Shown here in pieces: positions 46,297 to 56,400 of a stretch of 64,000 nucleotides of DNA. The stretch's first letter is position 1. Each line of letters begins with the position of its first letter. Made by a program: the position numbers and the translations under genes. Origin of the DNA: Shimia sp. CNT1-13L.2 (GTDB taxonomy: Bacteria > Pseudomonadota > Alphaproteobacteria > Rhodobacterales > Rhodobacteraceae); assembly GCF_024331145.1 (NCBI RefSeq), contig NZ_JANDJO010000001.1:620001-684000 (forward strand), in the 5' to 3' direction. The notes beneath the pieces were generated by a model. It was not told the DNA's origin. It ran no database searches and saw only the letters and a list, made by a program, of their open reading frames with translations.

Positions 46297-47958
46297 ATGG
46301 AATTTTTCAAGCGTAACGGACAGCCGATGCCGAAAGTGATCGTCGATCAGGCGGCAAAGGTAGGTGACGACGCCGTGAACCGCCGCGAATTCCTGGCAAT
46401 GGCCAGCGCGTTCGGTGCAACCGCGGCAACTGCATATTCGATGCTCGGCATGGCCGCTCCGGCCCAGGCCGCAGGCCACGCGAAACAGGGCGGCACCGCC
46501 CGCATCCAGATGGAAGTACGCGCCCTCAAGGATCCGCGCACCTACGACTGGTCGCAGATCGCGAACTTCTCGCGCGGTTGGCTGGAATATCTGATCACCT
46601 ACGAGAACGACGGTACCTTCCAGCCGCAGCTGCTGGAAAGCTGGGACATCTCGGAAGACGCGAAAACCTACACCCTGAACGTCCGCAAAGGCGTCAAGTG
46701 GAACAACGGCGACGATCTGACCGCGGAAGACGTGGCACGCAACATCGCCGGCTGGTGTGACAAGGACGTCGAGGGCAACTCGATGGCCGGTCGTTTCGCC
46801 ACCCTGATCGACCCGAACACCAACAAGGCGATCGACGGCGCAATCGAAGTGGTCGACAGCCACACCGTTCGCCTGAACCTGCCCAAGCCGGACATCTCGC
46901 TTGTTCCGGGCATGGCTGACTACCCGGCTGCCATCGTGCACTCGTCGCATAACCCAGACGACATGCTGACCAACCCGATCGGCACCGGCCCGTACCTGCC
47001 GGAATCGCTCGAAGTGGGCGTTCAATCGGCACTGGTCCGCAACGAGAACCACACCTGGTGGAACGCAGGCAACGGCGCATGGCTCGACCGTATCGAGTAT
47101 GTCGACTACGGCACCGACCCGGCAGCTTGGGTTGCAGCAGCAGAATCCGACGAAGTTGACGCGCTCTACTCGGTAGACGGTGAGTTCATCGACATCATCG
47201 GCTCGCTCGACGGCTGGAAGCAAAACGAAGTTGTCACCATGGCAACCATCGTGATCCGCCCGAACCAGCTGGCAGAAGTTGACGGCAAGAAGCCCTATGC
47301 CGACAAGCGCGTCCGTCAGGCCATCGCAATGGCCGTCGACAACAACGTGCTTCTGGAACTGGGCTACGACAGCCGCGGTGTTGCGGCGGCAAACCACCAC
47401 GTTGGCCCGGCACACCCGGAATATGCCGATATCGGTATGCCCAAGCACGATCCGGCCGGTGCTCTCGCACTGCTGAAAGAAGCAGGCATGGCCGACTTCG
47501 AGATGGAAATCCACTCGATCGACGACGCATGGCGCAAGAACACCACCGACGCCGTCGCAGCCCAACTGCGTGATGCCGGCTTCAACGTCAAGCGCACCAT
47601 CCTGCCCGGTTCGACCTTCTGGAACGACTGGACCAAGTATCCGTTCTCGTCGACCAACTGGAACCACCGTCCGCTGGGCGTCCAGATCTGGGCACTGGCC
47701 TACAAGTCGGGTGAAGCCTGGAACGAATTCGGCTACGCAAACCCCGAGTTTGACGCCGTTCTCGAACAGGCCCTGGCAACCGCCGACGTGGAAGCACGCC
47801 GCGCCCTGATGGCCAAAGGTGAGGCAATCCTTCAGGAAGACGCCGTCACCATCCAGCCCTACTGGCGCTCGCTCTACAACCACACCCGCGAGGGTCTGGC
47901 TGGTGCCGATCACCACATCTCGTTCGAACTGCGTCCGGCAGCAATGCACTGGACCTAA
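46297..47958 (+). CDS. Family 5 ABC transporter solute-binding protein (peptide/opine type), Tat-exported
   Basis: A 553-residue periplasmic binding protein of the DppA/OppA (SBP_bac_5) family. [20 protein letters not shown] is a Tat signal (RRxFL), ending at AQAA. The mature protein shows [20 protein letters not shown] and GTGPYLPE, both hallmarks. The C-terminal [13 protein letters not shown] is typical. Neither permease nor ATPase genes follow; instead there is a terminator, so the gene is an orphan here, or its partners are elsewhere. The strong terminator and perfect Shine-Dalgarno suggest high expression. The ligand (peptide, opine, sugar or amine) cannot be told. Confidence 0.92.
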   Translation: MEFFKRNGQPMPKVIVDQAAKVGDDAVNRREFLAMASAFGATAATAYSMLGMAAPAQAAGHAKQGGTARIQMEVRALKDPRTYDWSQIANFSRGWLEYLITYENDGTFQPQLLESWDISEDAKTYTLNVRKGVKWNNGDDLTAEDVARNIAGWCDKDVEGNSMAGRFATLIDPNTNKAIDGAIEVVDSHTVRLNLPKPDISLVPGMADYPAAIVHSSHNPDDMLTNPIGTGPYLPESLEVGVQSALVRNENHTWWNAGNGAWLDRIEYVDYGTDPAAWVAAAESDEVDALYSVDGEFIDIIGSLDGWKQNEVVTMATIVIRPNQLAEVDGKKPYADKRVRQAIAMAVDNNVLLELGYDSRGVAAANHHVGPAHPEYADIGMPKHDPAGALALLKEAGMADFEMEIHSIDDAWRKNTTDAVAAQLRDAGFNVKRTILPGSTFWNDWTKYPFSSTNWNHRPLGVQIWALAYKSGEAWNEFGYANPEFDAVLEQALATADVEARRALMAKGEAILQEDAVTIQPYWRSLYNHTREGLAGADHHISFELRPAAMHWT

Positions 47959-47974
47959 GTCTTACGCAGACACG

Positions 47975-48003
47975 AAAAGGGCCGCTCTCGGGCGGCCCTT
48001 TTT
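47975..48003 (+). terminator. Strong Rho-independent terminator of the binding-protein gene
   Basis: An 11-bp stem (47975-47985 with 47992-48002) with a 6-base loop ends in a run of T (47999-48003). It starts 17 bases past the stop. Confidence 0.93.
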
Positions 48004-48033
48004 CATGCAAACTACTTTTCAATAGGTGTTCCC

Positions 48034-48516
48034 ATGGACATGACGTTGCTCGCACAAACCGTATCCCTCGCGCTACCCGCCGCATGGCTGACCCTCGGCG
48101 TCCGTGACAACATCCTCTACCCCTCCGTGAATGAAACCTACACCGCACAAGTCTTCACGATGGAGCGTATGGAAGCCGACTACCCCGACGAATACGCCCG
48201 CGTCGCCCACCGCAGCATCAAGAGCCGCAAGCTGCACAAGGCCGCCTTCGGCCTTGTCGTCGCGGCAGAGCTTCTGACAACCCTCGTCCTCTGGGCAGGC
48301 GTCGCCTGTCTCTTGCTGTCGATTTTCGGATCGATGGTGGTGGAGAACGCCCGTACAGTCGCCATGCTTGGCGCAATCATGTTCACGTCGATCTGGGCGA
48401 TGTTCACCGTGGTGGGGAACCACTTTTCATACTGGTTCTGCCACGAGGGTGCCCAGAACACCCACTTTCAGCTCACGCTGTGGGGTCTGGGCAACCTGAT
48501 CTTTCTTAGCCTTTAA
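48034..48516 (+). CDS. Small integral membrane protein (possibly DUF2165-like)
   Basis: A 160-residue protein with four hydrophobic segments (about residues 5-23, 72-100, 107-130 and 145-160), predicted to be inner-membrane. HFSYWFCHEGAQNTHFQLTL between the last two resembles the conserved loop of DUF2165 proteins, but the match is only by eye. It follows the terminator of the binding protein and ends 11 bases inside the convergent znuA gene, so the two ends overlap. No function is known. Confidence 0.7.
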   Translation: MDMTLLAQTVSLALPAAWLTLGVRDNILYPSVNETYTAQVFTMERMEADYPDEYARVAHRSIKSRKLHKAAFGLVVAAELLTTLVLWAGVACLLLSIFGSMVVENARTVAMLGAIMFTSIWAMFTVVGNHFSYWFCHEGAQNTHFQLTLWGLGNLIFLSL

Positions 48517-49687
48517 GGCAGGTTTCCGCGCTGGCGGCCAAGGCCCGGATCAGTTCCGGGTAAAGCCCCGGCCCCTGTTCCAGCGACACACCGACCGGAT
48601 CCATTTCCGCCGAAGCCAGATCCGCCCCTTCGGTCACGGCACGCACGATCTTCGGGTTGAACTGCGGCTCGGTGAAGACACAGACAACACCACGCTCTTT
48701 CATCGCCTCACGGATGTCCGCCAGCCGCGCCGCGCTTGCCGCCGAGGCATCACCCAGCATGATCGCACCAACAGACTCGAGGCCGAAACGCTCTTCGAAG
48801 TAGTGATAGGCATCGTGGAACACCACGAACCCGCGATCCTGAAGCGGTAGCAGACGCGCCTGCGTCTCTTCGATCAGCACGGCAAGCTGAACACGCGCCT
48901 CTGCGGCGTTGGCGCGGTAGGTGTCGGCATTGTCAGGGTCGACCTCCGCCAGAACCGCAGCAATGTGCGCCAGCATGGCACGGCCGTTTTCCGGGTCCAG
49001 CCAGACATGCGGGTCAAGACCATCATGATCGTGGCCTTCGTGCCCGTGATCATCGTGACCGGCTTCTTGGTGTTCGTCATGATCGTGACCGTCCTCATCC
49101 GCATGTTCTTCATGCGCGTCATGATCATGGCCTTCTTCTGCATGCTCGTCGTGGTCGTCATGACCCTCGTGGTCATGCTCATCATGGTCGTGTTCGTCAT
49201 GCTTGGCGTGATCATCATGTTCATCATGATGGTCATCGTGGTCGTCATGATCGGCATGATCCTCGTGATCGTCGTGCTCATCATGGTCGTCGTGGCCATG
49301 TTCATCGTGATCATCGTGATATTCGTCACCAAACACCGCGGTCTCGCGGAAGTCCATCTGGATCAGCCCCTTGGCATCCACCAGCTCCTCGGAACGCGCC
49401 TTCGACGCGATGGTTTCGATCGGGTCTTCCAGCTGCGGAGTCAGCTCGTGACCGATCCAGAAAACAACATCCGCGTTCTGAAGGCTGCGCGCCTCGCTCG
49501 GACGCATCGCATAATCATGCGGCGACACCTCCGGCTGGATCAAAAGCGACGGCTCGCCGACACCTTTCATCACCTGCGCCACCAGCGAATGCACCGGCGC
49601 AATGTCCGCTACAACTTTTGGGGCCTCTGCCAAGGCCATCTGTCCGAGGCCAAGCGCCAAGACGCCCCCGATTACACCCTGTTTCAC
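48506..49687 (-). CDS. znuA: High-affinity zinc ABC transporter substrate-binding protein ZnuA
   Basis: ZnuA binds Zn2+ in the periplasm and delivers it to ZnuBC. A signal peptide (VIGGVLALGLGQMALAEA) is followed by metal-site residues in IAPVHSLV, VSPHDYAMRPSEA and FHDAYHYFEERF. A His/Asp/Glu-rich loop of about 95 residues (about 135-230) lies between the N-lobe and the linker helix, far longer than in E. coli ZnuA. It is thought to capture zinc or act as a sensor for it. I choose the GTG at 49687, with AGGAG 7 bases upstream; the GTG at 49696 would have AGGA adjacent to it. It is divergent from zur across a Zur-like box. Confidence 0.95.
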   Translation of the reverse strand: MKQGVIGGVLALGLGQMALAEAPKVVADIAPVHSLVAQVMKGVGEPSLLIQPEVSPHDYAMRPSEARSLQNADVVFWIGHELTPQLEDPIETIASKARSEELVDAKGLIQMDFRETAVFGDEYHDDHDEHGHDDHDEHDDHEDHADHDDHDDHHDEHDDHAKHDEHDHDEHDHEGHDDHDEHAEEGHDHDAHEEHADEDGHDHDEHQEAGHDDHGHEGHDHDGLDPHVWLDPENGRAMLAHIAAVLAEVDPDNADTYRANAAEARVQLAVLIEETQARLLPLQDRGFVVFHDAYHYFEERFGLESVGAIMLGDASAASAARLADIREAMKERGVVCVFTEPQFNPKIVRAVTEGADLASAEMDPVGVSLEQGPGLYPELIRALAASAETCLKG

Positions 49688-49735
49688 TTGCTTCACTCCT
49701 GGAAAGTGGTCATATCACAGGACGCTGGCATATCC

Positions 49736-49755
49736 TGATATGTTATACTATATCA
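49736..49755. promoter_or_regulatory. Zur-like palindromic operator between znuA and zur
   Basis: A 20-bp near-palindrome (16 of 20 positions symmetrical), TGATATGTTATACTATATCA, sits in the 94-base divergent gap. Its centre contains a TATACT -10-like hexamer. AT-rich GTTATA cores are typical of Zur boxes. Binding of Zn-Zur here would repress znuA and the zur-znuCB operon together. Confidence 0.75.
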
Positions 49756-49781
49756 ACCCCTCTCATCACGAGGATACGAAA

Positions 49782-50255
49782 ATGCATGACATCGGCTTCG
49801 GGCAGCACGACCATGACATCTGCGTTTCTTCCGCCATGGAAAACGCCGAAACCTTCTGCGCCAGCAACAAGTTGCAGTTCACCCCCGCCCGCAAACGCGT
49901 CCTCGAAATCCTGCTGGAAGAGCACCGCGCCATGGGGGCTTATGACATCCTCGCCGTCCTCGCCTCCGAAGGCATGGGCTCGCAACCGCCCGTGGTCTAC
50001 CGCGCCCTCGATTTTCTCACGACCCATGGATTCGTGCACAAGATCGAACGCCTGAATGCCTATCTCGCCTGCAACCACCCCGGCGACACCCATTCGCCCC
50101 TGTTCATGATCTGCCGCGACTGCGGCGCAATCGCCGAAGCCACAATGCCCACCGCCAGCCTCAAGGACGCCGCTAGCAAACATGGCTTCCGTATCGAGAA
50201 CACCGTGATCGAGGTCGAAGGCCTCTGCCCGGGCTGCCAGCCGGAAGCCGCCTGA
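49782..50255 (+). CDS. zur: Zinc uptake regulator Zur (Fur family)
   Basis: A 157-residue Fur-family repressor that senses zinc. LTPARKR-type HTH start is seen in LQFTPARKRVLEIL. The DNA-binding helix region is QPPVVYRALDFLTTHGFVHKIE. The C-terminal dimer domain has two CxxC pairs, CRDC and CPGC, that hold structural zinc. The N-terminus also has His/Asp residues (GQHDHDIC). The ATG at 49782 fits family length; the frame is open upstream. Its stop overlaps the znuC start, so regulator and transporter are cotranslated, and Zur controls its own level through the box 27 bases upstream. Confidence 0.94.
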   Translation: MHDIGFGQHDHDICVSSAMENAETFCASNKLQFTPARKRVLEILLEEHRAMGAYDILAVLASEGMGSQPPVVYRALDFLTTHGFVHKIERLNAYLACNHPGDTHSPLFMICRDCGAIAEATMPTASLKDAASKHGFRIENTVIEVEGLCPGCQPEAA

Positions 50256-51010
50256 TGAGCCTCGTCACCCTCAACAACCTGTCCGTCCACCTCGGCGGCC
50301 ATTCCGCCCTGTCGAATGTCGACTTCACCATCGACAAGGGCGAGATCGTCACCGTTGTCGGCCCGAACGGCTCCGGCAAGACCACCCTGATGCGCTCGAT
50401 CATCGGCGCCGTGAAACCCACCGCCGGCACCATCTCCCGCACCCCCGGCCTGCGCATCGGCTACGTGCCGCAGTCGCTCTCGATCGACGCCACCCTGCCC
50501 CTGACCGTGCGCCGTTTCCTCTGCCTGCCGGTCCGTCACTCCAAATCCACGATGCTCGAAGCCCTCGCCGACGCCGGCGCAGACGGCCTTCTGGATCGCC
50601 AGATGTCCGCCCTCTCCGGCGGCCAGTTCCAACGTGTCCTGCTGGCCCGCGCCCTGCTCAGGAAACCCGATCTCCTGATCCTTGACGAACCAACCACCGG
50701 CCTTGATCAACCCGGCTCGGCTGCCTTCTACCGCCAGATCGAACAGGTGCGCCGCGAACTCGGCAGCGCCGTTCTCATGGTCAGCCACGAACTCCACGTC
50801 GTGATGAGCGCCTCGGATCGCGTGATCTGCCTGAACGGCCACGTCTGCTGTCACGGTACCCCCGACATCGTCGCCACCGCCCCCGAGTATCGCGCGCTCT
50901 TCGGCTCGGGAACCCAGGGCGCCCTCGCGCTCTACCGGCACGACCACGACCATCACCACCACGCCCACGCGCCCGATTCCCACGAACATGGAAACTGCGA
51001 CCATGCTTGA
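50255..51010 (+). CDS. znuC: Zinc ABC transporter ATP-binding protein ZnuC
   Basis: A 251-residue ATPase. Walker A is GPNGSGKTTLMRSI, signature LSGGQFQRVLLARALL, and Walker B with Glu LLILDEPTTG, followed by VSHELH. It ends in a His/Asp-rich tail (RHDHDHHHHAHAPDSHEHG), which may sense cytosolic zinc and is known from other ZnuC proteins. It is coupled to zur by the TGATG overlap and overlaps znuB. Confidence 0.95.
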   Translation: MSLVTLNNLSVHLGGHSALSNVDFTIDKGEIVTVVGPNGSGKTTLMRSIIGAVKPTAGTISRTPGLRIGYVPQSLSIDATLPLTVRRFLCLPVRHSKSTMLEALADAGADGLLDRQMSALSGGQFQRVLLARALLRKPDLLILDEPTTGLDQPGSAAFYRQIEQVRRELGSAVLMVSHELHVVMSASDRVICLNGHVCCHGTPDIVATAPEYRALFGSGTQGALALYRHDHDHHHHAHAPDSHEHGNCDHA

Positions 51011-51794
51011 TGACTTCCTGATCCGCGCCATCATCGCCGGGGTCGGCGTGGCCATCGCCGCCGCCCCGCTGGGCTGTTTCGTGGTCTGGCGGCGCATGGC
51101 CTATTTCGGCGATGCCACCGCCCATGCCGCCATCCTCGGCGTCGCCCTGTCGCTGGCGCTCTCGGCTTCGGTCTTCACCGGAGCGCTGGCCGTGGCACTG
51201 GCTATGGCGCTCACCGTCACCGCTCTTTCCGGACGCGGCTACGCGATGGATACGCTCCTCGGCGTGCTGGCCCACTCCGCCCTCGCCTTCGGCCTTGTCG
51301 CCGTCTCCTTCGTCCAGGGCGTGCGCATTGATCTTCAGGCCTATCTCTTCGGCGACATCCTCGCCGTCTCCCGCGGCGACCTCGCCATCATCTGGGGCGG
51401 TGCGGCCCTGACGCTGGCCCTGACAACGTGGCGCTGGTCCGCCCTGCTGACCTCGACCCTGAACCCCGATCTCGCCTATGCCTCTGGCATCAATCCGAAA
51501 CGCGAACAGCTGGTGCTGACCCTCGGCCTCGCCATCGTCGTTGCCGTTGCCATCAAGGTCATCGGGGCGCTCCTGATCGTGGCCCTGCTGATCATCCCCG
51601 CCGCCAGTGCCCGCCCGCTGTCGCGCACCCCGGAAGGCATGGCTGTGATTGCCGCGCTGATCGGCGCGGTCTCGGCACTGGGCGGCCTGCGCATCTCGTT
51701 CCTCTACGATACACCCAGCGGCCCGACCATTGTCTGCACAGCCGCAACGATCTTCGCAGCCTCGAATCTCGTCGCCCGTTTCGCGCCGCGCTAA
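51003..51794 (+). CDS. znuB: Zinc ABC transporter permease ZnuB
   Basis: A 263-residue permease of the ABC-3 family with about eight helices. FVVWRRMAYFGDATAHAAILG near the N-terminus is the family's conserved first helix pair. MDTLLGVLAHSALAFGLV and the final SGPTIVCTAATIFAAS are typical. I use the ATG at 51003 (8-base overlap with znuC); an ATG at 50988 would add five residues. A G-rich hairpin follows. Confidence 0.94.
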   Translation: MLDDFLIRAIIAGVGVAIAAAPLGCFVVWRRMAYFGDATAHAAILGVALSLALSASVFTGALAVALAMALTVTALSGRGYAMDTLLGVLAHSALAFGLVAVSFVQGVRIDLQAYLFGDILAVSRGDLAIIWGGAALTLALTTWRWSALLTSTLNPDLAYASGINPKREQLVLTLGLAIVVAVAIKVIGALLIVALLIIPAASARPLSRTPEGMAVIAALIGAVSALGGLRISFLYDTPSGPTIVCTAATIFAASNLVARFAPR

Positions 51795-51795
51795 T

Positions 51796-51842
51796 CTTCT
51801 TCTTGGTGAAAATACCCCGGGGGTCCGGGGGCAGCGCCCCCG
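51796..51842. repeat. G-rich hairpin / dispersed repeat-like element
   Basis: TCTTCTTCTTGGTGAAAATA precedes a CCCCGGGGG box and a 7-bp stem (51826-51832 with 51836-51842). This T/C-rich then G-rich string is, from memory, very common at gene ends in Rhodobacteraceae genomes. It separates znuB from the convergent hydrolase and may end both transcripts. Confidence 0.5.
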
Positions 51843-51843
51843 T

Positions 51844-53076
51844 TCAGACAAGGGCGCCGTGCACCAGCGCCTTCAGTTCAGCGCGCGACGGATAGCTGCT
51901 CGATGGCGAAAGCTGGGTGAAGAACACCACGCTCATCTCCTGCGCCCGATCGACCCAGAAAAAGGTCGACGCCATGCCACCCCAGCTGAAATCCCCTACC
52001 GATCCCGGTGTGCGGGCGCGCGCCGGATCAAGCACCACGGCGCCCCCGATACCAAAGCCCATGCCCTCCATCGGCTGCTCGGCAAAGCTCTGCGGCCCCA
52101 TCGAGGCAATGTCACCGGGCAGGTGGTTCGACATCATGAAATCCACGGTCGCGGGCGACAACAACCGGGCCTCGCCCAGCGCCCCGCCACAGCGCAGCAT
52201 CTCTGCAAAAGCCATATAGTCGTCGATGGTGCCCACCAGCCCGCCACCGCCCGAGAACATGTCCGCCGCCAGGAAGGGCGAGCCTTCGACACCATCCACG
52301 AACCGCAGGCTATCCCCCCCGGTCTCGGCAGAATTCAAATCCATCGCACTGCCTGCAAGCGGCGTATAAAGCGAGGCAAATCGCGCCTCGGTTCCCTTGG
52401 ACACCGAGAACCCGGTTTCAACCATCCCGAGTGGCGCAAAGATCTCATCGGCGAAAAAACGGTCCAGCGTTTTGCCCGACACAACTTCGACAACCCGCCC
52501 GATCACGTCGATCCCCACGGAGTATTCCCAGGCCTTGCCCGGCTGGAACGCCAGCGGTAGGGCGGCGACCTTGTCGACCATATCGGCAAGCGCGCCCTGG
52601 TTGGCGCGAAAGATCAGGTCCTGCGCATCCATCGCCTGCGCCAGAACGCCGGGGTTGAACGGATAACTCAACCCCGAAGTGTGCGTCAGCAACTGGTGCA
52701 GTGTCGGGGAGGGCGCAGCTTCGACCTCGTCGATCCGCGCCGCGCCCGGCACCAGCGCCGTCATCTCTTCAAACGCCGGTATGAAGGCGCTGACCGGGGC
52801 GTCCAGGTGCAGCAGCCCACGCTCGACAAGCATCATCAGCGCCACGCTGGTCACGGGTTTGGTCATCGAATAGATGCGCGCCACGGTATCGCGTTCAAAG
52901 GGCAGGCCGGTTTCCAGCGCACGCATTCCGGCGGCATGGAACATCACCTCTTGCCCGCCCTGACGGATCAGGAGGCTCGATCCGGCATACTTCCGTTCAT
53001 CGACATAACGCTCCATCCAGCCCTTCAAACGGTCCAGGCGCGCGCGGTCAAACCCGTGACGATGCGATCCGGTCAT
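51844..53076 (-). CDS. Serine hydrolase of the beta-lactamase class C / penicillin-binding fold
   Basis: A 410-residue esterase/peptidase-like protein (EstB/class C beta-lactamase fold). The nucleophile motif SxxK is YSMTKPVTSVAL, the Tyr motif is likely YSVGID, and the family start DRARLDRLKGWM is clear. There is no signal peptide at the chosen ATG (53076, with AAGGAGA upstream), suggesting a cytosolic esterase rather than a secreted lactamase. The frame is open upstream to 53154. No KTG triad is obvious: the third motif here looks degenerate (FSWGGMASTFFWVD, where EstB-like enzymes have an HxG/WGG form). The substrate is unknown. Confidence 0.87.
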   Translation of the reverse strand: MTGSHRHGFDRARLDRLKGWMERYVDERKYAGSSLLIRQGGQEVMFHAAGMRALETGLPFERDTVARIYSMTKPVTSVALMMLVERGLLHLDAPVSAFIPAFEEMTALVPGAARIDEVEAAPSPTLHQLLTHTSGLSYPFNPGVLAQAMDAQDLIFRANQGALADMVDKVAALPLAFQPGKAWEYSVGIDVIGRVVEVVSGKTLDRFFADEIFAPLGMVETGFSVSKGTEARFASLYTPLAGSAMDLNSAETGGDSLRFVDGVEGSPFLAADMFSGGGGLVGTIDDYMAFAEMLRCGGALGEARLLSPATVDFMMSNHLPGDIASMGPQSFAEQPMEGMGFGIGGAVVLDPARARTPGSVGDFSWGGMASTFFWVDRAQEMSVVFFTQLSPSSSYPSRAELKALVHGALV

Positions 53077-53428
53077 GGCTGTCTCCTTCATCCCGCTTCG
53101 GGCATCGCCCGAATTGACCTGTCTTAGACCGATCCCCGAAAAAAGGCCATTCACGCACGGCAGGCGCTATTGTCGCGGCACCTTCGCAATCCTCTGCACG
53201 AACGGCCGTCAACTGTTTCCGATCTGGAAACAGGGTGTAAAAGCTCTAGGTTTTTGTCTAAAATGAGGCAGCTTTCGCAGCAAGGTCATATTCTCGGTGT
53301 TATTTGTGGCGAAAATCGGGGCACACGGGCAATTCCCGGTCCTATTTTCGCCGTTTTCGATTGCTACTCGCTGATGCGGAACGCTGTAAATGGATGCCCT
53401 GTGCGGTAATTGAGATCGGGATTGTAAA
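53077..53428. other. 352-base region before the giant RTX gene: promoter and leader structures
   Basis: There is no gene. A palindrome (CTGTTTCC/GGAAACAG arms at 53213-53220 and 53226-53233) could be an operator. A long inverted repeat pairs GGCGAAAATCGGG (from 53308) with CCCG...ATTTTCGCC (to 53352), making a leader hairpin about 75 bases before the start codon. AAAATGAGG near 53261 is AT-rich and might belong to the promoter. No hexamers are certain. Confidence 0.45.
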
Positions 53429-56400
53429 ATGGCGAATATTATCAACGGCAACGGAAACAACGATAACCTGCCGGGTACGGCTCTGGATGACTCGATTTCC
53501 GGGTTCGGTGGCAACGATACCCTCTCCGGCCTCGGTGGCGCGGATACGCTTGTCGGCGCCGTTGGTGATGATAGCCTCCTTGGTGGTGACGGCGGCGACA
53601 GCCTGCTCGGCGGCACCGGCAGCGACACGCTCGAAGGCGACGCGGGCAACGACACCCTGCTTGGCGGCACCGGCACCGACAGCGTGCATGGTGGCGCGGG
53701 CAACGACAGCATCATCGAAACCACCGATGTTGAGAACGACACCCTGCTGGGCGGCCTTGGCAACGACACCATCGGCGGCGGCGGCGGCCATGACCACATC
53801 GAAGGCGGCGCGGACGACGACAGCCTGAGCGGCAACGCGGGCAACGACCAGATTTTCGGCGGCATCGGCGGCGACTACATCAGCGGCGATGCGGGCAACG
53901 ACATCATCTTTGGCGACCAGTCCCAACTCGACACCGATCTCCCCCTCTCCGAAGACGGCAACCGCAATGACACCCTGCTTGGCGGCGCGGGCAACGATCT
54001 CATCCGCGGCGACGAAGGCGACGACAGCATCATTGGCGGCACCGGCCTCGACACCGTCGAAGGCGGCACCGGCAACGACACCATCACCGACACGACAGAT
54101 AACGAGGCCGACTCGCTCATGGGCGGTGCAGGCAACGACAGCATCACCGCCGGCGGCGGCGATGACTATGTCGCGGGGGATGGCGATGCCGACACCCTCG
54201 TGGCGGGCACCGGCGACGATACCCTTGAGGGCGGTACCGGCAATGACTCGATGCTCGGCGGCGATGGCGCCGACAGCTATGATGGCGGCACAGGCAATGA
54301 CATCCTGTTCGAAACCGCAGTGGTCAACAACGACACCATGCGCGGTGGCGCGGGCAATGACACCCTGACCGGCGGTGGCGGGGCCGACTCGCTCTTTGGC
54401 GATGCCGACCTGGACAGCATCATCGGCGGCGCGGGCAACGACACCGCAGACGGCGGCACCGGCAACGACATCATCAGCGGCGACGCGGGCAATGACAGCC
54501 TCAGCGGCGGCGACAACGACGACAGCATCCTCGGCGGCACGGGCCTTGACCGTCTGTTCGGCGACGGCGGCAACGATACCCTGTTCGGCGGCACTGGCGC
54601 GGACTATGTCGATGGCGGCGCGGGCAATGACTATATCGAGGAATCCACCGATGTCGTCTCCGACACCCTCCTTGGCGGCGCGGGCAGCGATACCCTCAAG
54701 GGCGGCAACGGCGGCGACTCGCTGGATGGCGGCGACGACAACGACAACCTGTTTGGCGGCGGCGGCAACGACACCCTCAAGGGCGGTGGCGGCGACGACA
54801 CCCTGAACGGCAACGCCGGCAACGACAGCATCCTTGGCGAAGGCGGCAATGACACCCTGATCGGCGAAGACGGCAACGATACCCTGATCGGTGGCATCAA
54901 CGATGACAGCCTCTCGGGCGGCGAAGGTGCCGACAGCCTGATCGGCGACGCGGGCAACGATGAAATCCACGGCAACGCGGGTGCCGACATCGTCGATGCA
55001 GGCGATGGCAACGACTCGGTTTTCGCGGGTGGCGCAAATGACACCGTCGATGGCGGCCTCGGACACGACAACATCGACGCGGGCGATGGCGATGACTCCG
55101 TTCTCGGCAACGATGGCAATGACACGATCATCGCGGGCACCGGCGATGACACCGTTGACGGCGGCATCGGCGACGACTCGATCCAGGGCGGCAACGGCAT
55201 CGACCTTCTGATCGGTGGCGCGGGCAACGACTTTATCCAGGACAACAACTCGCTTGCCAATGACACCCTCCTTGGCGGCGCAGGCAGCGACACCCTGCTG
55301 GGTGGCGCGGGTGACGACTCGATCGAAGGCGGCACGGAAGCCGACAGCATGTTCGGCGGTGACGGCCGCGATACCCTCAAGGGCGGCGCGGGCAACGATA
55401 CCCTGAACGGCAACGCGGGCCATGACCTCATCCTCGGCGAAGGCGGCAACGACACCCTGATCGGCGAGAATGGCAACGACACCCTGATCGGCGGCATCAA
55501 CGACGACAGCCTCTCGGGCGGTGAAGGCGCTGACAGCCTTGTTGGCGATGCAGGCCACGATGAAATCCACGGCAACGCGGGCGCCGACAACATCGACGCG
55601 GGTGAAGGCAACGACTCGGTCTTCGCAGGCAGCGAAAACGACACCGTTGATGGCGGCCTTGGCAACGACAACATCGACGCCAGCGACGGCAACGACAGCG
55701 TCCTTGGCAATGACGGCGACGATACCATCATCGCAGGCACTGGTGACGACACAGTTGACGGCGGCGTCGGCCACGACTCGATCCAGGGCGGTGACGGCAT
55801 CGACCTTCTGATCGGCGGCGCGGGCAACGATTATATCGAGGACAACAACTTCATCGCCAACGACACCCTCTTGGGCGGCGCGGGCAACGACACCCTGCTT
55901 GGCGGCGCGGGCGACGACTCGGTCGACGGGGGCGATGATGACGACAGCCTGTTCGGCGGTGATGGCGACGACACCCTCAAGGGCGGCGCGGGCAGCGACA
56001 CCCTGAACGGTAACGCCGGCAACGACAGCATCATGGGCGAAGGCGGCAATGACACGCTGATCGGCGAAGACGGTGACGACACCCTGATCGGCGGCCTGCT
56101 GAACGACAGCCTCTCGGGCGGCGAAGGCGCAGACAGCCTCATCGGTGACGCGGGCGACGACGAATTGCACGGCAACGCCGGCGCAGACAGCATCGACGCG
56201 GGCGAAGGCAACGACTCGATTTTCGCAGGCAGCGAAGACGACACCGTCGATGCGGGCGTTGGTCATGACAGCATCGACACCAGCGACGGCAACGACAGCG
56301 TGCTTGGCGGCGACGGCAATGATACTGTTCTCGCAGGGACCGGCAACGACACCGTCGACGGCGGTATCGGCGACGACTCGATCCAGGGCGGCGATGGCAT

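Noticed and set aside
48965-49738. A 257-codon plus-strand frame predicting a very hydrophobic membrane protein
   Set aside because: It is the complement of the ZnuA His/Asp loop: CAT, CAC, GAT and GAC read backwards as Met, Val and Ile. The apparent transmembrane helices are an artefact.
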